Source of the DNA: an uncultured Pelagibacteraceae bacterium
GTDB taxonomy: Bacteria > Pseudomonadota > Alphaproteobacteria > Pelagibacterales > Pelagibacteraceae
Length of the DNA: 64,000 nucleotides
Direction: 5' to 3'
NCBI GenBank assembly: GCA_902632875.1
Contig: CACPEI010000001.1
Location: 1 to 64,000 of the forward strand
Position numbers and translations under genes: made by a program. The stretch's first letter is position 1; each line of letters begins with the position of its first letter. The notes beneath the pieces are model-generated. The model had not been told where the DNA came from. It saw only the letters and a list, made by a program, of their open reading frames with translations, and did not search any database. This document shows positions 29,064-39,148 of the stretch, in pieces.

Positions 29064-29092
29064 AAAAAGGCCCCATAAATTGGGGCCTTTTT
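29064..29092. terminator. Bidirectional Rho-independent terminator between TPR-sulfotransferase and porin
   Basis: Perfect 7-bp arms GGCCCCA (29069-29075) and TGGGGCC (29081-29087) with loop TAAAT are flanked by an A run and a T run, so the hairpin can stop transcription from both sides. It is the most GC-rich short element in the region and terminates the convergent porin gene and the plus-strand operon. Confidence 0.93.
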
Positions 29093-29112
29093 AATAATTA
29101 AGTAATTTCTAA

Positions 29113-30102
29113 TTAAAACGCGAAGTTTAAAGAAATTTCTGTATGCGTTGACTCTCTCGCTGCTGTATTTGAAAGGTTTTTACCTTCGTTAGCATGAGCT
29201 GCAATTGACATTGAACCCATTGAGTAAGCAATTGAAATACCTTCAAGCTCTTGGTCAGTAGTAGAAGTTTCAGCTTCTGTTTCTGATTCACCGTAAGAGA
29301 TTGATAAGTCATCATTTACTTGGAACGATACACCAAACGCATCAGTTTCTAAGTCGTTGCTAGTTGTAGCAGCGAAATCGATTTCTGAATGTTGGTAACC
29401 AACAGTTAATGGACCGAATGCATATTTTAGACCATATGTATCCATGTCGTCTTCTTGTGTTCCTGTACCTTTATCACCAGTACCACCGAACACTGTTAGA
29501 CCGTCCATTGGAGTTGCAGTAATCGCAATTGATGTTGATGATTTTTTACCACCAGCACCAGAGTTTGCACCGTCATCGTTGTTAGTAGTTGTTGTTTTTG
29601 GTGAGTAACCAACTTGAATTGTCGCCATGTCCATTGAATAAACATAGTTAAATCCAGTCATACCAGTGTCAACTCTTCCAACTACAGTTTCGTTTGATGA
29701 ATCAGCATCTGCATCTAGACCATTCCATATCTCTTCTTCAGCAGTTGGCATTAAGTCATCGATTTTACCTAGACCTACGTCACCTGAGTCTTCAGAGTAT
29801 GTAATTGAACCTAAATCACCCATATCGTACTTAAGTACAGAAGTTGATAATGTAGATCCTGCAGCCATGTTGTGTGTTAATGTAACTGTGTGACCATTGT
29901 CCATTTCACCTGAACCGCTGAATGAAATAGATTTTTGCATACCAAATCTATTACCGTCAGTTTCTAAGTCCTCGTTACCATCACTTGCAGCGTAACCAAA
30001 CTTAGCTCCACCGCTTACTGATAATGAACCAGCGTTAGCAGCAGAAACAGCTACAAGAGAACCAGCTAGAGCTGTAAGCCCTATCTTTTTAATGTTATCC
30101 AT
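29113..30102 (-). CDS. Outer-membrane porin (major SAR11-type porin)
   Basis: This trimeric-type beta-barrel should admit small nutrients through the outer membrane. A signal peptide (1-24, ending SAANA) is followed by alternating amphipathic strands rich in G, S, T and D, and the protein ends in phenylalanine (LNFAF), the signal for BAM insertion. At 329 residues it fits the family. The coding sequence is clearly less AT-rich than its neighbours and uses few lysines, typical of an abundantly expressed surface protein. A strong Shine-Dalgarno sequence and a long control region lie upstream and a strong terminator downstream. Confidence 0.92.
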   Translation of the reverse strand: MDNIKKIGLTALAGSLVAVSAANAGSLSVSGGAKFGYAASDGNEDLETDGNRFGMQKSISFSGSGEMDNGHTVTLTHNMAAGSTLSTSVLKYDMGDLGSITYSEDSGDVGLGKIDDLMPTAEEEIWNGLDADADSSNETVVGRVDTGMTGFNYVYSMDMATIQVGYSPKTTTTNNDDGANSGAGGKKSSTSIAITATPMDGLTVFGGTGDKGTGTQEDDMDTYGLKYAFGPLTVGYQHSEIDFAATTSNDLETDAFGVSFQVNDDLSISYGESETEAETSTTDQELEGISIAYSMGSMSIAAHANEGKNLSNTAARESTHTEISLNFAF

Positions 30103-30107
30103 ATTTT

Positions 30108-30116
30108 CTCCTTGTT
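30108..30116 (-). promoter_or_regulatory. Strong Shine-Dalgarno site of the porin gene
   Basis: The minus strand reads AACAAGGAG and then five bases (AAAAT) before the porin ATG. AAGGAG is an almost ideal ribosome-binding site at ideal spacing, unlike most genes in the window. It marks a highly translated gene. Confidence 0.8.
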
Positions 30117-30207
30117 AAAATTATTAATATTAATAACAGCGAATAATTAGCATAATTGCTGCTTTTTGAGCCTTATCGCTTGAAATAACACCTATTTTTT
30201 GATCAAT

Positions 30208-30225
30208 TGTTGCAATTTTGCAACA
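30208..30225. promoter_or_regulatory. Inverted repeat TGTTGCAA-N2-TTGCAACA upstream of the porin
   Basis: The 18-base sequence TGTTGCAATTTTGCAACA has perfect 8-bp arms separated by TT. It sits about 106-123 bases upstream of the porin ATG and about 63-80 bases upstream of the divergent gene. The size and dyad symmetry fit a dimeric regulator operator; the regulator is unknown. Confidence 0.55.
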
Positions 30226-30287
30226 CAATTTAATGTTTTTTTACCCAATTTTGGTGATATTTAAACTTTAGTAATTAATAATCTATT

Positions 30288-30866
30288 ATGACACTGAAAT
30301 CGAAATTCCACTTAATTATTATCAATTCAATCTTAATCCTATGTTTTTTTCTTACAACTAATTGTGGGATCTATAAACCAGCAGATGCAAGAAAAATCGA
30401 TCCCAATGTAAACGAAAGAGTTAAAAAAAATATTGAGGAAGGTAAAGGATTTAGAGTTATGGGTGGTAAAAAAAATCAAGGTGGCACATTTGAATTTGCC
30501 TCATCAAATGCAATGTGGAGAGCTTCGCTTGATTTGCTAGACTTTACACCTTTGAGTAACGTCGATTATTCTGGTGGCATTATTATAACTGATTGGTTTG
30601 CAGATGAAAATTCATCAATAGATGAATCTTTAAAATTAACTGTAAAATTTTTATCAAATGAGATTAGGGCTGATGGAATAAATGTAATTATACATAAAAA
30701 AACCTGTGAAGAAAAAAATAAATGTATTATCAAAAAAATAGATTCAACTCTTGCAGGGGAAATTAAATTGGCGATATTAAGAGAGGCTGCAATATTAAGT
30801 CAACAAGACATTGAGAAAAATAAGGTTCCATACAGCATGCCTGGTGTTTTTAAAAGTGAAAGGTGA
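30288..30866 (+). CDS. DUF3576-family lipoprotein
   Basis: The 192-residue precursor has a lipoprotein signal with cysteine at 26 (TTNCGIYKP). The mature part includes FEFASSNAMWRASLDLLDFTPLSNVDYSGGIIITDW, given here as the block at residues 68-103, diagnostic of DUF3576 proteins found next to leuS in many alphaproteobacteria. Its function is unknown; location at the cell envelope is inferred from the lipobox. leuS, lptE and holA follow. Confidence 0.9.
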   Translation: MTLKSKFHLIIINSILILCFFLTTNCGIYKPADARKIDPNVNERVKKNIEEGKGFRVMGGKKNQGGTFEFASSNAMWRASLDLLDFTPLSNVDYSGGIIITDWFADENSSIDESLKLTVKFLSNEIRADGINVIIHKKTCEEKNKCIIKKIDSTLAGEIKLAILREAAILSQQDIEKNKVPYSMPGVFKSER

Positions 30867-30888
30867 TTTCCTAAACCTTAAACTAACA

Positions 30889-30912
30889 TATTAATTAGAG
30901 TATTAATTAGAT
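30889..30912 (+). repeat. Tandem 12-base repeat directly before leuS
   Basis: TATTAATTAGAG (30889-30900) is followed at once by TATTAATTAGAT (30901-30912), ending one base before the leuS ATG at 30914. It may be chance in AT-rich DNA, a duplicated promoter or leader element. Confidence 0.5.
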
Positions 30913-30913
30913 C

Positions 30914-33475
30914 ATGGAAAAATATAATTTCAAAGTTATTGAGAATAAATGGCAGACATATTGGGATAAAAATAAAAGTTTTAAAACAAGCTCTGATAAG
31001 TCAAAAAAAAAGTTTTATTGTTTAGAAATGTTTCCCTATCCCTCTGGTAAAATTCATATGGGACATGTAAGAAATTATACAATTGGAGATGTTTTAGCTC
31101 GTTACAAATCTCTTCAAGGATTTAATGTTTTACATCCAATGGGTTGGGACTCGTTTGGTATGCCAGCTGAAAATGCTGCAAGACAAAACAATCTAGATCC
31201 TGCAACATGGACTGAAAAGAACATCACTGTTATGAAATCTCAACTTAAAAAATTAGGTTTATCTATTGATTGGGATCGAGAAATATCCACATGTTCCAAG
31301 GATTATTACAGACATCAACAAACCTTTTTTTTAGAAATGTTCGATAAAGGACTTGTTTATAGAAAAGAAAACTACGTAAATTGGGATCCAGTTGATCAAA
31401 CCGTATTAGCAAATGAGCAAGTGATTGACGGAAAGGGATGGCGTTCTGGTGCCCCTGTTGAGAGAAAAAAACTAAATCAGTGGTTTTTTAATATTACTAA
31501 ATTTTCAGAAGACCTTCTTAGAAGCTTAGATACATTAAACAAATGGCCAAATAAGGTAAAGGTTATGCAAAAAAATTGGATTGGAAAATCATTTGGTTGT
31601 GAGGTTAAATTTGAAATCACTGGTTCAAAAGATGTAAAAATTGTCGAGTGTTATACAACAAGACCAGATACTCTTTTTGGGATGTCTTTTCTTGCACTTT
31701 CTGTTGATCATCCACTAGCTAAACTTTACCAAAATGACAAAGCATTTTTGAAATTTAAAGATGAATGTTCAAAAACTGGTACCACAGAAGAATCGATTGC
31801 CGTTGCAGAAAAACTTGGTTTTAAAACAGATTTATTAGCAATAAATCCACTAAATAAAGAAATAAAAGTTCCTGTTTATTTTGCTAATTTTGTTTTAATG
31901 GATTATGGATTAGGCGCTGTTTTTGGTTGTCCTGCTCATGATCAAAGAGACCTCGATTTTGCAAGAAAATATAATTTAAGTGTCACACCTGTTGTGGAAC
32001 CCTTGGATAAATCTGGCCATCAATATGACGATAAAACAAATCAATTGATTATTGAAAATGAAGCTTACACTGGACCAGGTAAAATTTTTAATTCTCAATT
32101 TTTAGATGGTTTAAAATGTCCAGAAGATTCAATACCAAAAACTATCGAATATTTAGAAAAAAATAAATTAGGAAAAAAGAAAGTTAATTTTAGACTTAAA
32201 GATTGGGGGGTATCAAGACAAAGATATTGGGGTTGCCCAATACCAATAATGTACGATGAAAATAATAATCCTAAAAAAATACCTTTAGAACTACTACCCG
32301 TTGAGCTACCAAAAATTGATAAATTTGAAACTTCAGGAAATCCTTTAAATGAAAATAAAGACTGGAAAAATATCATTATAAATGGAAAAAAATATACAAG
32401 AGAAACAGATACTCTTGATACATTTGTAGACTCTTCTTGGTATTTTTTAAGATTTTGTAGTCCTAATAAGAATGATGGTGGATTTGATATTGATGAAGTG
32501 AAATATTGGATGCCAGTAGATCAATACATTGGAGGTGTCGAGCATGCAATTTTACACCTTTTGTACTCAAGATTTTTTATGAACGCTTTATCATACAAAA
32601 ATAAAAACTTTGATATTACTGAACCTTTTGACGGTTTATTCACCCAAGGAATGGTTTGCCATGAAACCTATAAAGACAAATCCGGAAATTGGATAAGTCC
32701 CGATGAAATTATTACATTAAATGGAAAAAAATTTTTAATGAATGATAAAGAAAATGAAATTAAAGTTGGCCCTTCAGAGTCAATGTCAAAATCAAAAAGA
32801 AATATAATTGATCCAGAAAAAATTATAATGAATTACGGTGCAGATGCTGCAAGACTTTTTATATTGTCTGACAGTCCACCTGAAAAAGATGTTCAGTGGT
32901 CAGATGAAGGTATTGCTGCCTCCTATAAATTTATTCAAAAAATCTGGAATTTAAACTTTGTTATTTTAAATAAAATAAAAGAAAACTCTGCAGAGAATAC
33001 TAATAATGAATTAGATAAAATCACAAATAGATTTATTAACAATGTAACAACTAATTTAATCAATTTTAGTTATAATAAGATAATTGCTAATTTTCATGAA
33101 ATTTACTCTGAATTACTAAGTACACTTAAGAGCAAATATAAAAAAGAAAACCTGATAAATAACTACTCCAAAATACTAATGACTATGATGCCTGTTATTC
33201 CACACTTTGCAAGTGAGAGTTTAGAATTAATTGATTATAAAGGTGAAATTAAATGGCCAAGTGTAGAAAAAGAATTATTATTAGAAGAAAATATAAATTA
33301 TGTGATTCAAATTAATGGAAAAAAAAGAGGTTTAGTGACTGCAAAAAGAAATTTAAGTGAAAACAACTTAATAGAATTGATTAAAGAGAAACGTGAAATA
33401 ACTAAATTCATAAAAGATCAGAAAATCAAAAAACAAATTTTTGTGCCTAACAAACTATTAAATATTATTATATGA
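30914..33475 (+). CDS. leuS: Leucyl-tRNA synthetase
   Basis: This class I synthetase charges tRNA-Leu. The 853-residue protein has the HIGH region [11 protein letters not shown] at 41-51, a CP1 editing domain (about 220-420, with TTRPDTLFG), and MSKSKRN at about 624-630, then the anticodon-binding and C-terminal domains ([12 protein letters not shown]). leuS-lptE-holA is a conserved order, and lptE starts within the last four bases of leuS. Confidence 0.98.
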   Translation: MEKYNFKVIENKWQTYWDKNKSFKTSSDKSKKKFYCLEMFPYPSGKIHMGHVRNYTIGDVLARYKSLQGFNVLHPMGWDSFGMPAENAARQNNLDPATWTEKNITVMKSQLKKLGLSIDWDREISTCSKDYYRHQQTFFLEMFDKGLVYRKENYVNWDPVDQTVLANEQVIDGKGWRSGAPVERKKLNQWFFNITKFSEDLLRSLDTLNKWPNKVKVMQKNWIGKSFGCEVKFEITGSKDVKIVECYTTRPDTLFGMSFLALSVDHPLAKLYQNDKAFLKFKDECSKTGTTEESIAVAEKLGFKTDLLAINPLNKEIKVPVYFANFVLMDYGLGAVFGCPAHDQRDLDFARKYNLSVTPVVEPLDKSGHQYDDKTNQLIIENEAYTGPGKIFNSQFLDGLKCPEDSIPKTIEYLEKNKLGKKKVNFRLKDWGVSRQRYWGCPIPIMYDENNNPKKIPLELLPVELPKIDKFETSGNPLNENKDWKNIIINGKKYTRETDTLDTFVDSSWYFLRFCSPNKNDGGFDIDEVKYWMPVDQYIGGVEHAILHLLYSRFFMNALSYKNKNFDITEPFDGLFTQGMVCHETYKDKSGNWISPDEIITLNGKKFLMNDKENEIKVGPSESMSKSKRNIIDPEKIIMNYGADAARLFILSDSPPEKDVQWSDEGIAASYKFIQKIWNLNFVILNKIKENSAENTNNELDKITNRFINNVTTNLINFSYNKIIANFHEIYSELLSTLKSKYKKENLINNYSKILMTMMPVIPHFASESLELIDYKGEIKWPSVEKELLLEENINYVIQINGKKRGLVTAKRNLSENNLIELIKEKREITKFIKDQKIKKQIFVPNKLLNIII

Positions 33476-33927
33476 AATTGAATTTTTTTCTAATCACTAT
33501 CATTTTATTTTTGAATAGTTGTGGTTATACACCAATGTACTCATCTGTTAACAAAACAGATTTTTATTTGGAGAAAATAAATTTAAACGGAGATGAGTTT
33601 ATAATAAAAAATATTACTAACAACTTGAGTAATTTCAGCCAAACAAATAGTAAAAAAAAGATTATTATTGAGGGAAAAATTCTATACCAAAAAACTTCTC
33701 AGACAAAAAACTTGGCAGGAGATACTACTCAATATAGACTCAAAACGACCTCAAAATTGACTATCAAAACTTCCAATCAAGAAATCAAATTTAATACAAG
33801 TGAAAATTTTGATATGAAAAATTTTGATGATGAATTTGAAGAAAAAAAATACGAGAAAACAATTAAAGAAAATTTTGCAAGGTCGATTAATAGTCAAATA
33901 ATTTTACAAATTTCAAAAATTGAATGA
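33472..33927 (+). CDS. lptE: LPS-assembly lipoprotein LptE
   Basis: LptE plugs the LptD barrel that inserts lipopolysaccharide into the outer membrane. The 151-residue precursor has lipobox LNSCGY (C17) followed by the family start TPMYS. Sequence conservation is otherwise low, but its position between leuS and holA is the canonical one. The ends overlap leuS (4 bases) and holA (ATGA). Confidence 0.88.
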   Translation: MKLNFFLITIILFLNSCGYTPMYSSVNKTDFYLEKINLNGDEFIIKNITNNLSNFSQTNSKKKIIIEGKILYQKTSQTKNLAGDTTQYRLKTTSKLTIKTSNQEIKFNTSENFDMKNFDDEFEEKKYEKTIKENFARSINSQIILQISKIE

Positions 33928-34901
33928 TTATTAAATCGTTTGAAATCAACAAAATCGACCCTTTTAAAAATAATCTAATTCTTTTTTATGGTCAAAACGA
34001 AGGGTTAAAAGACGAAAATATTCTTAAACTTTCTTCAAAATTTCACAATATAATCAAATACCATGAGCGAGAAGTTTTAGAAAACCAAGATAATTTTTTT
34101 GAGAGTATATTTTCTGGTTCTTTATTCGACGAAGATAAGTTTGTAATTATAAATCAAGCATCCGACAAAATTGTCAAAATTATTGAAATTTTAATTGAAA
34201 AAAAAGAAAAGTTAAAAGAAATTGCAATATTATTAAATGCTAACTCTTTAGAAAAAAAATCAAAACTTAGATCAATTTTTGAAAAAAATTTATTATGTGT
34301 ACCATTTTATATTGATAATAATGAAACATTATTCAAATTTACTGAAACTTTTCTAAAACAAAAAAAAATTAATATTTCGCCTTTAAATATAAATTTTTTA
34401 GTTAACAAGTGTAATGGTGATAGAAGAAATTTAAAAAATGAACTACACAAAATTGAAATGTATTGCCTAAACAAAAAGAATATCAAAGATGAAGAATTAC
34501 AAAAATTAGTTTGTCTAAGTGAAAATAAAAATATTAGTGAATTAATTGACTGTTGCTTGGTAAAAGATGAGAAAAATACCATCAATATTCTTAATGATAA
34601 TATATTCAACAATGATGATAGTATTTTAATTACTAGAACTTTTTTAAATAAATTAAAAAAAATTCATAAACTAATTTTAAGTTATGAGAAAAACAAGAAC
34701 CTGAACGAAACTATAAGAAATGCTAAACCACCCATATTTTGGAAAGATAAACCAATTGTAGAAAAACAAATCAAAACTTGGAAACCAGACCTTATTGAGA
34801 AACTAATAATAGAAATAAATGAAATCGAGCTTCAAATTAAAAGAAATAACACAAACTCAATAAATTTAATTTCTGATTTTATTTTAAATACAGCTGCTTA
34901 A
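33924..34901 (+). CDS. holA: DNA polymerase III delta subunit
   Basis: HolA opens the beta clamp within the clamp loader. The 325-residue protein begins with the family strand NLILFYGQNEGLKDENI and has the all-helical collar domain at the C-terminus. Divergence is high, but the length, the N-terminal motif and the lptE neighbour support the call. It converges on parB with three bases between stop codons. Confidence 0.9.
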   Translation: MIIKSFEINKIDPFKNNLILFYGQNEGLKDENILKLSSKFHNIIKYHEREVLENQDNFFESIFSGSLFDEDKFVIINQASDKIVKIIEILIEKKEKLKEIAILLNANSLEKKSKLRSIFEKNLLCVPFYIDNNETLFKFTETFLKQKKINISPLNINFLVNKCNGDRRNLKNELHKIEMYCLNKKNIKDEELQKLVCLSENKNISELIDCCLVKDEKNTINILNDNIFNNDDSILITRTFLNKLKKIHKLILSYEKNKNLNETIRNAKPPIFWKDKPIVEKQIKTWKPDLIEKLIIEINEIELQIKRNNTNSINLISDFILNTAA

Positions 34902-34904
34902 TAA

Positions 34905-35747
34905 TTAATAATTGTTTTTAATGATATCTATCAATTTGTTAAGTTGGTCCAAATCTTTATATTCTATTGAGATTACACCCTTATTTCTTTTTGAATTCTT
35001 GATCAAAACATTTAAACCTATTTTGCTTGATATAGAATTTTCTAAATTTACTAAATTTGGATCTTTATGATTAGGCTTAGACCCTCCTCGTTTTTTAAAA
35101 ATCTTTACAAAGTTTTCTGATTGTCTAACTGAAAGATTTTTTTCTATGATTTTATTTGCAACAAATTCTGCATTATCTAAACCAACTAAAATTTTTGCAT
35201 GACCAGCAGTAATTTTTTTTTCCTCTACAAACTTTAAAACTTCTTTTGGTAGGCTTAAGATTCTAAGTGAATTAGTTATATAACTTCGACTTTTCCCAAT
35301 AAATTTAGAGACCTTGTCTTGATCGTATGAAAACTCATCTATAAGTCTTTTGTAGCCTTCGGCTTCTTCAAGTGGATTTAAATCATTACGCTGAACATTT
35401 TCTACGATAGCAAACTCTAACGATTTTAAATCATTCACATCTGTAACAACAACAGGTATATCGTGTAAGCCAGCTTTTTGTGCTGCTAACCATCTTCTTT
35501 CTCCAGCTATAATTTCATATTTTGAATTATTAGTTTCAGATTTTCTGACTATGATTGGTTGAATTACCCCTCTTTCTCTAATTGAATTTGCCAAATCATT
35601 TAAATCATCTTGATCAAAATTTTTCCTAGGTTGATACCTATTTGGTATAATTTCACTTAATAATAATTTATTTATTCTAGTTTCAACTTTTGTTTCTCCA
35701 ATTAAAGATGATAATCCTCTACCTAATCCTTTTTTAATTTTATTCAT
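34905..35747 (-). CDS. parB: Chromosome partitioning protein ParB
   Basis: ParB is a CTPase that loads at parS and marks the origin region for segregation. The 280-residue protein shows the N-terminal GLGRGLSSLIG, the CTP-binding region IQPIIVRKS and GERRWLAAQKAG, the helix-turn-helix around ISKFIGKSRSYITNSLRIL and KITAGHAKILVGL, and a C-terminal dimerisation helix. It follows parA with a one-base overlap. A parS-like site lies 1.4 kb away in rsmG. Confidence 0.97.
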   Translation of the reverse strand: MNKIKKGLGRGLSSLIGETKVETRINKLLLSEIIPNRYQPRKNFDQDDLNDLANSIRERGVIQPIIVRKSETNNSKYEIIAGERRWLAAQKAGLHDIPVVVTDVNDLKSLEFAIVENVQRNDLNPLEEAEGYKRLIDEFSYDQDKVSKFIGKSRSYITNSLRILSLPKEVLKFVEEKKITAGHAKILVGLDNAEFVANKIIEKNLSVRQSENFVKIFKKRGGSKPNHKDPNLVNLENSISSKIGLNVLIKNSKRNKGVISIEYKDLDQLNKLIDIIKNNY

Positions 35748-36541
35748 TATGCAGCACTTCCTATTTTGTTTTCCTGATTAATAAATTCATCTGTGAAGCT
35801 AAAATAAGACTTACTGCCTGGACAATTCTTATCGTATATTAAAACAGGAACACCATGAGATGGAGCTTCTGACAACCTTACATTTCTTGGAATAACTGTT
35901 TGGTAAACTTTATCCTTAAAATAATCTCTTGCCTCTTTTTCGACTTGCGAAGATAACTTATTTCTTTTATCATACATTGTTAAAAGTATTCCCTGTATCT
36001 TTAATTCAGGGTTTAGATTAATTTTTATTCTTTCAATAGTTTTCATTAATTGTGTAAGGCCTTCTAATGCAAAGAATTCTGTCTGAAGTGGAACTAAAAG
36101 TGAGTTAGAACAAACAAGTGCCATTACTGTTAACAAACTTAAAGATGGTGGACAGTCTATTAGTATATAATCATAGGATCCTCTAGAATCATTCAAATAT
36201 GCGGTTAATTTGGCCTTCAAAATAAATGCTCTATCACTATCCCCGGCTGTCTCAACTTCCAAACCTGACAAATCTACATTTGAAGTTATTAAATCAAGTT
36301 TATTAAACTTGGTTTTTTTTATTACCTCTGAAATTGACTTAGTTCCATTCAAAATTCCATAAATGGTCTCATCAGACCTCTCTAAATTTGATAAACCCAG
36401 CCCAGTTGTAGCATTACCTTGGGGATCTAAATCAATAACTAAAATTTTTTTTCCAAGTTGAGTTAAAGCAGAAGCAAGATTAATTACTGTAGTTGTTTTT
36501 CCAACTCCACCCTTCTGATTAATGATAGAAATAATTTTCAT
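35747..36541 (-). CDS. parA: Chromosome partitioning ATPase ParA (Soj)
   Basis: ParA is the Walker-type ATPase that moves ParB-parS complexes. The 264-residue product starts at the ATG at 36539-36541 (MKIISIINQ), whose A is also the last base of the rsmG stop. A TTG one codon upstream is less likely. The deviant Walker A KGGVGKTT is at 10-17, with LIDLDPQGNATTGLG and DYILIDCPPSLSLLT following. Confidence 0.97.
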   Translation of the reverse strand: MKIISIINQKGGVGKTTTVINLASALTQLGKKILVIDLDPQGNATTGLGLSNLERSDETIYGILNGTKSISEVIKKTKFNKLDLITSNVDLSGLEVETAGDSDRAFILKAKLTAYLNDSRGSYDYILIDCPPSLSLLTVMALVCSNSLLVPLQTEFFALEGLTQLMKTIERIKINLNPELKIQGILLTMYDKRNKLSSQVEKEARDYFKDKVYQTVIPRNVRLSEAPSHGVPVLIYDKNCPGSKSYFSFTDEFINQENKIGSAA

Positions 36542-37185
36542 CAATTTTTTCTTTCCATTTTTTTGATACTCAACAAAAATGAATTTTCATTGGTTAAACT
36601 TTTTTTTTCTTCATAATCTAAATTCCAATTTTTAAGAGAGTCATTTAAAATTTTTCTTCCACTTTCGCCCATAAATAAAACTAAATTTTTATACTTCTTA
36701 AAATTCTTATGAACCAAATCTAAAATTACTGGCATGGGTTTGAAAGCTCTGGACATAATTGTTCCGGTCTCTATATTTTTAACTTCGAAAATATCTTTTT
36801 GAATTATTTCTGTATTCAATCTTAACTTTTTTGATACTTCCCCTAAAAAAACACATTTATGGTAACTTTTTTCATAGAGTTTTATTTTCATGCTGTTTTT
36901 TAGTTTTTTCATCAAGATTGCAACAATAAGCCCTGGCATTCCACCACCAGATCCTAAATCTGAGGTTGTATTGCTATTTAAATCAATAAAATCAATAATT
37001 TGTGCTGAATCAATTATATGTCTTTGCCTAATAGCCTCTTTTTCTGAAGTTTTTTTACTAATTATATTGATTTCACGATTTTTTTCTTGAATCATCTTTA
37101 TAAAGCTTTCAAGCTCATTACAAGTTTCACGTGAAACATTAAAATTGGGAATTTGAGAATAATTTTGTAAAATTATCGAATCCAT
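36541..37185 (-). CDS. rsmG: 16S rRNA m7G527 methyltransferase RsmG (GidB)
   Basis: RsmG methylates G527 of 16S rRNA. The 214-residue protein has RQRHIIDSAQI, the SAM-binding SDLGSGGGMPGL, and MSRAFKPM. It overlaps mnmG by one base upstream and parA by one base downstream. Codons for residues 17-21 (VSRET) form a parS-like palindrome, so this stretch is probably under DNA-level selection as well. Confidence 0.96.
   Translation of the reverse strand: MDSIILQNYSQIPNFNVSRETCNELESFIKMIQEKNREINIISKKTSEKEAIRQRHIIDSAQIIDFIDLNSNTTSDLGSGGGMPGLIVAILMKKLKNSMKIKLYEKSYHKCVFLGEVSKKLRLNTEIIQKDIFEVKNIETGTIMSRAFKPMPVILDLVHKNFKKYKNLVLFMGESGRKILNDSLKNWNLDYEEKKSLTNENSFLLSIKKMERKN
37123..37138. promoter_or_regulatory. 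parS: Predicted parS site inside rsmG
   Basis: The 16-base sequence AGTTTCACGTGAAACA matches the bacterial parS consensus TGTTTCACGTGAAACA at 15 of 16 positions and includes the perfect 14-base palindrome GTTTCACGTGAAAC at 37124-37137. parA and parB lie within 2.3 kb. It encodes part of the N-terminus of RsmG. Confidence 0.85.
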
Positions 37186-39056
37186 TAAGCTATATGCTTA
37201 ATAGACTTTCTTTTTACATGTGACAACAAAATATATACAGCAGCTGGGGTTATTCCATCGATTCTCAATGCTTGACCCATTGTTTTAGGCCTTATTTTCT
37301 TGAATTTAGCTTTTACCTCGTTTGATAATCCAGAAAATTTATCATAATCAATATTATCAGGGATAATAAGATTTTCATCACGTTTAAATGCTAAGATATC
37401 AGCATTTTGTTTTTTTAAATAACCTCTATAATGTGAATTAATTTCTATTTGCTCATCAATTTCAGGTCCAAAATCATTAATTTCAGGCCAAATTTTCCTC
37501 ATTTTATTCATATCAGCACCTTTTTGGGCCAGGATCTCCTCAGCAGATCTCAAAACACCATCTTTTGCAATTTTGATACCAAATTTATCTGCTTTTGATG
37601 GTGAAATACTGATATTTGACATTTGAAAGGAAATCTGGCTTAATTTGTCAAACTTATCTTCAAATTTAACTTTTCTATTTTCTGAAATCAAGCCAATTTG
37701 AATACCTTTATTAGTAAGTCGTAAATCAGCGTTATCTGATCTAAGACTTAATCTGTATTCGGCTCTTGAAGTAAACATCCTATATGGCTCTGCAACACCC
37801 TTAGTAACTAAATCATCTATCATTACACCTATATATGCATCAGATCTGTCTAGGATGAATGGCTCCATGTTTTTTAATGATAAGGCAGCATTTATTCCAG
37901 CTATTAAGCCTTGGGCAGCAGCTTCCTCATATCCAGTAGTTCCATTTATTTGACCTGCTAAATATAAGTTCTTTATTTTTTTAGTTTCTAGAGTAAGAAA
38001 TAGCTCCCTAGGGTCAATATAATCATATTCTATAGCATATCCTGGTCTAATCATTTTTACATTCTCTAAACCATTGATATTATTGAGTATTTCTGACTGT
38101 ACTACCTCAGGTAGAGAAGTTGAGATGCCATTTGGGTAAATTGTGTGATCTTTAAGACCTTCCGGCTCTAAAAATATTTGATGTCTGTTTTTTTCGGAGA
38201 ATTTTACAATCTTATCTTCTATAGATGGACAATATCTAGGACCCACTCCTTGAATACTTCCAGAATACATTGCACTTTTAGATAAATTCTTCTCGATGAT
38301 CTTGTGCACTTTTTCATTGGTGTATGTCATTGAACAAGACACTTGTTTGTTAGATGTAGCCTTCGTTAAAAAAGAGAAAAAATAAGGATTCTCATCTGCT
38401 GATTGTTTTTCCAAATTTTTAAAATTAATAGTTCTAGCATCAAGTCTTGGTGGAGTACCTGTTTTTAGCCTTCCAATTTTAAATTTATATTTTTCCAATT
38501 GATCAGTTAAACCGGTGCTTGGTTTTTCATTATATCTTCCAGCTGGAGTACGTTTATCACCAATATGGATCAGGCCATTTAAAAATGTTCCTGTTGTTAG
38601 AATTAATTTATTACAATTTATTTTATTGCCTTTTAATGTTGAAAAGCCGTTTATAGCATTATTTGAAAAAATAAACTCAATTACAGGATCAGAAAAAATG
38701 CTTAAATTACAGTATTTTACAAGTTTTTCTTGCATAAATTTCTTATATAATGATCTGTCAGATTGGGTTCGCGGACCTCTTACAGCCGGTCCTCTACTTC
38801 TATTTAATAGCCTAAATTGAATGCCCGACTTATCTGCAACTTCCCCCATAACACCATCGAGCGCATCTATCTCTCGTACTAAATGACCTTTACCCAAACC
38901 ACCAATAGCAGGGTTACATGACATTTCACCAATCGTATTTTTATCATGGGTAAAAAGAGCTGTATTGACACCTAAACGTGCTGAGGCTGCAGCTGCCTCA
39001 CAGCCAGCATGGCCTCCTCCAATAACTACTACTTCAAAGAATAAATCTTTTTTCAT
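37185..39056 (-). CDS. mnmG: tRNA uridine-34 carboxymethylaminomethyl modification enzyme MnmG (GidA)
   Basis: With MnmE it makes cmnm5U34 in tRNAs. The FAD-binding [10 protein letters not shown] is at 13-22, followed by [41 protein letters not shown] [12 protein letters not shown] and a C-terminal helical domain ending [21 protein letters not shown]. The length of 623 residues is normal. mnmE lies upstream across 92 bases. Confidence 0.98.
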   Translation of the reverse strand: MKKDLFFEVVVIGGGHAGCEAAAASARLGVNTALFTHDKNTIGEMSCNPAIGGLGKGHLVREIDALDGVMGEVADKSGIQFRLLNRSRGPAVRGPRTQSDRSLYKKFMQEKLVKYCNLSIFSDPVIEFIFSNNAINGFSTLKGNKINCNKLILTTGTFLNGLIHIGDKRTPAGRYNEKPSTGLTDQLEKYKFKIGRLKTGTPPRLDARTINFKNLEKQSADENPYFFSFLTKATSNKQVSCSMTYTNEKVHKIIEKNLSKSAMYSGSIQGVGPRYCPSIEDKIVKFSEKNRHQIFLEPEGLKDHTIYPNGISTSLPEVVQSEILNNINGLENVKMIRPGYAIEYDYIDPRELFLTLETKKIKNLYLAGQINGTTGYEEAAAQGLIAGINAALSLKNMEPFILDRSDAYIGVMIDDLVTKGVAEPYRMFTSRAEYRLSLRSDNADLRLTNKGIQIGLISENRKVKFEDKFDKLSQISFQMSNISISPSKADKFGIKIAKDGVLRSAEEILAQKGADMNKMRKIWPEINDFGPEIDEQIEINSHYRGYLKKQNADILAFKRDENLIIPDNIDYDKFSGLSNEVKAKFKKIRPKTMGQALRIDGITPAAVYILLSHVKRKSIKHIA

Positions 39057-39148
39057 GATATGAATTTATATTCGATTACAATATTTACAAGTTTTGAGTT
39101 TATTTATTAATGTGTATCTATAAACACAGTAAAATTAACAAAATAGTT

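Larger units (their letters stand above)
30103..30287. promoter_or_regulatory. Divergent control region between porin and DUF3576 lipoprotein
   Basis: This 185-base gap is one of the two longest non-coding stretches in the window. It must hold the promoters of the porin (minus) and the lipoprotein (plus). It contains the near-perfect palindrome described separately at 30208-30225 and the AT palindrome TATTAATATTAATA beside the porin ribosome-binding site. I could not assign unique -35/-10 elements with confidence. Confidence 0.6.

Noticed and set aside
29113..30102. Porin as horizontally acquired because of its different composition
   Set aside because: Higher GC and low lysine are explained by beta-barrel composition and codon bias of a highly expressed gene.
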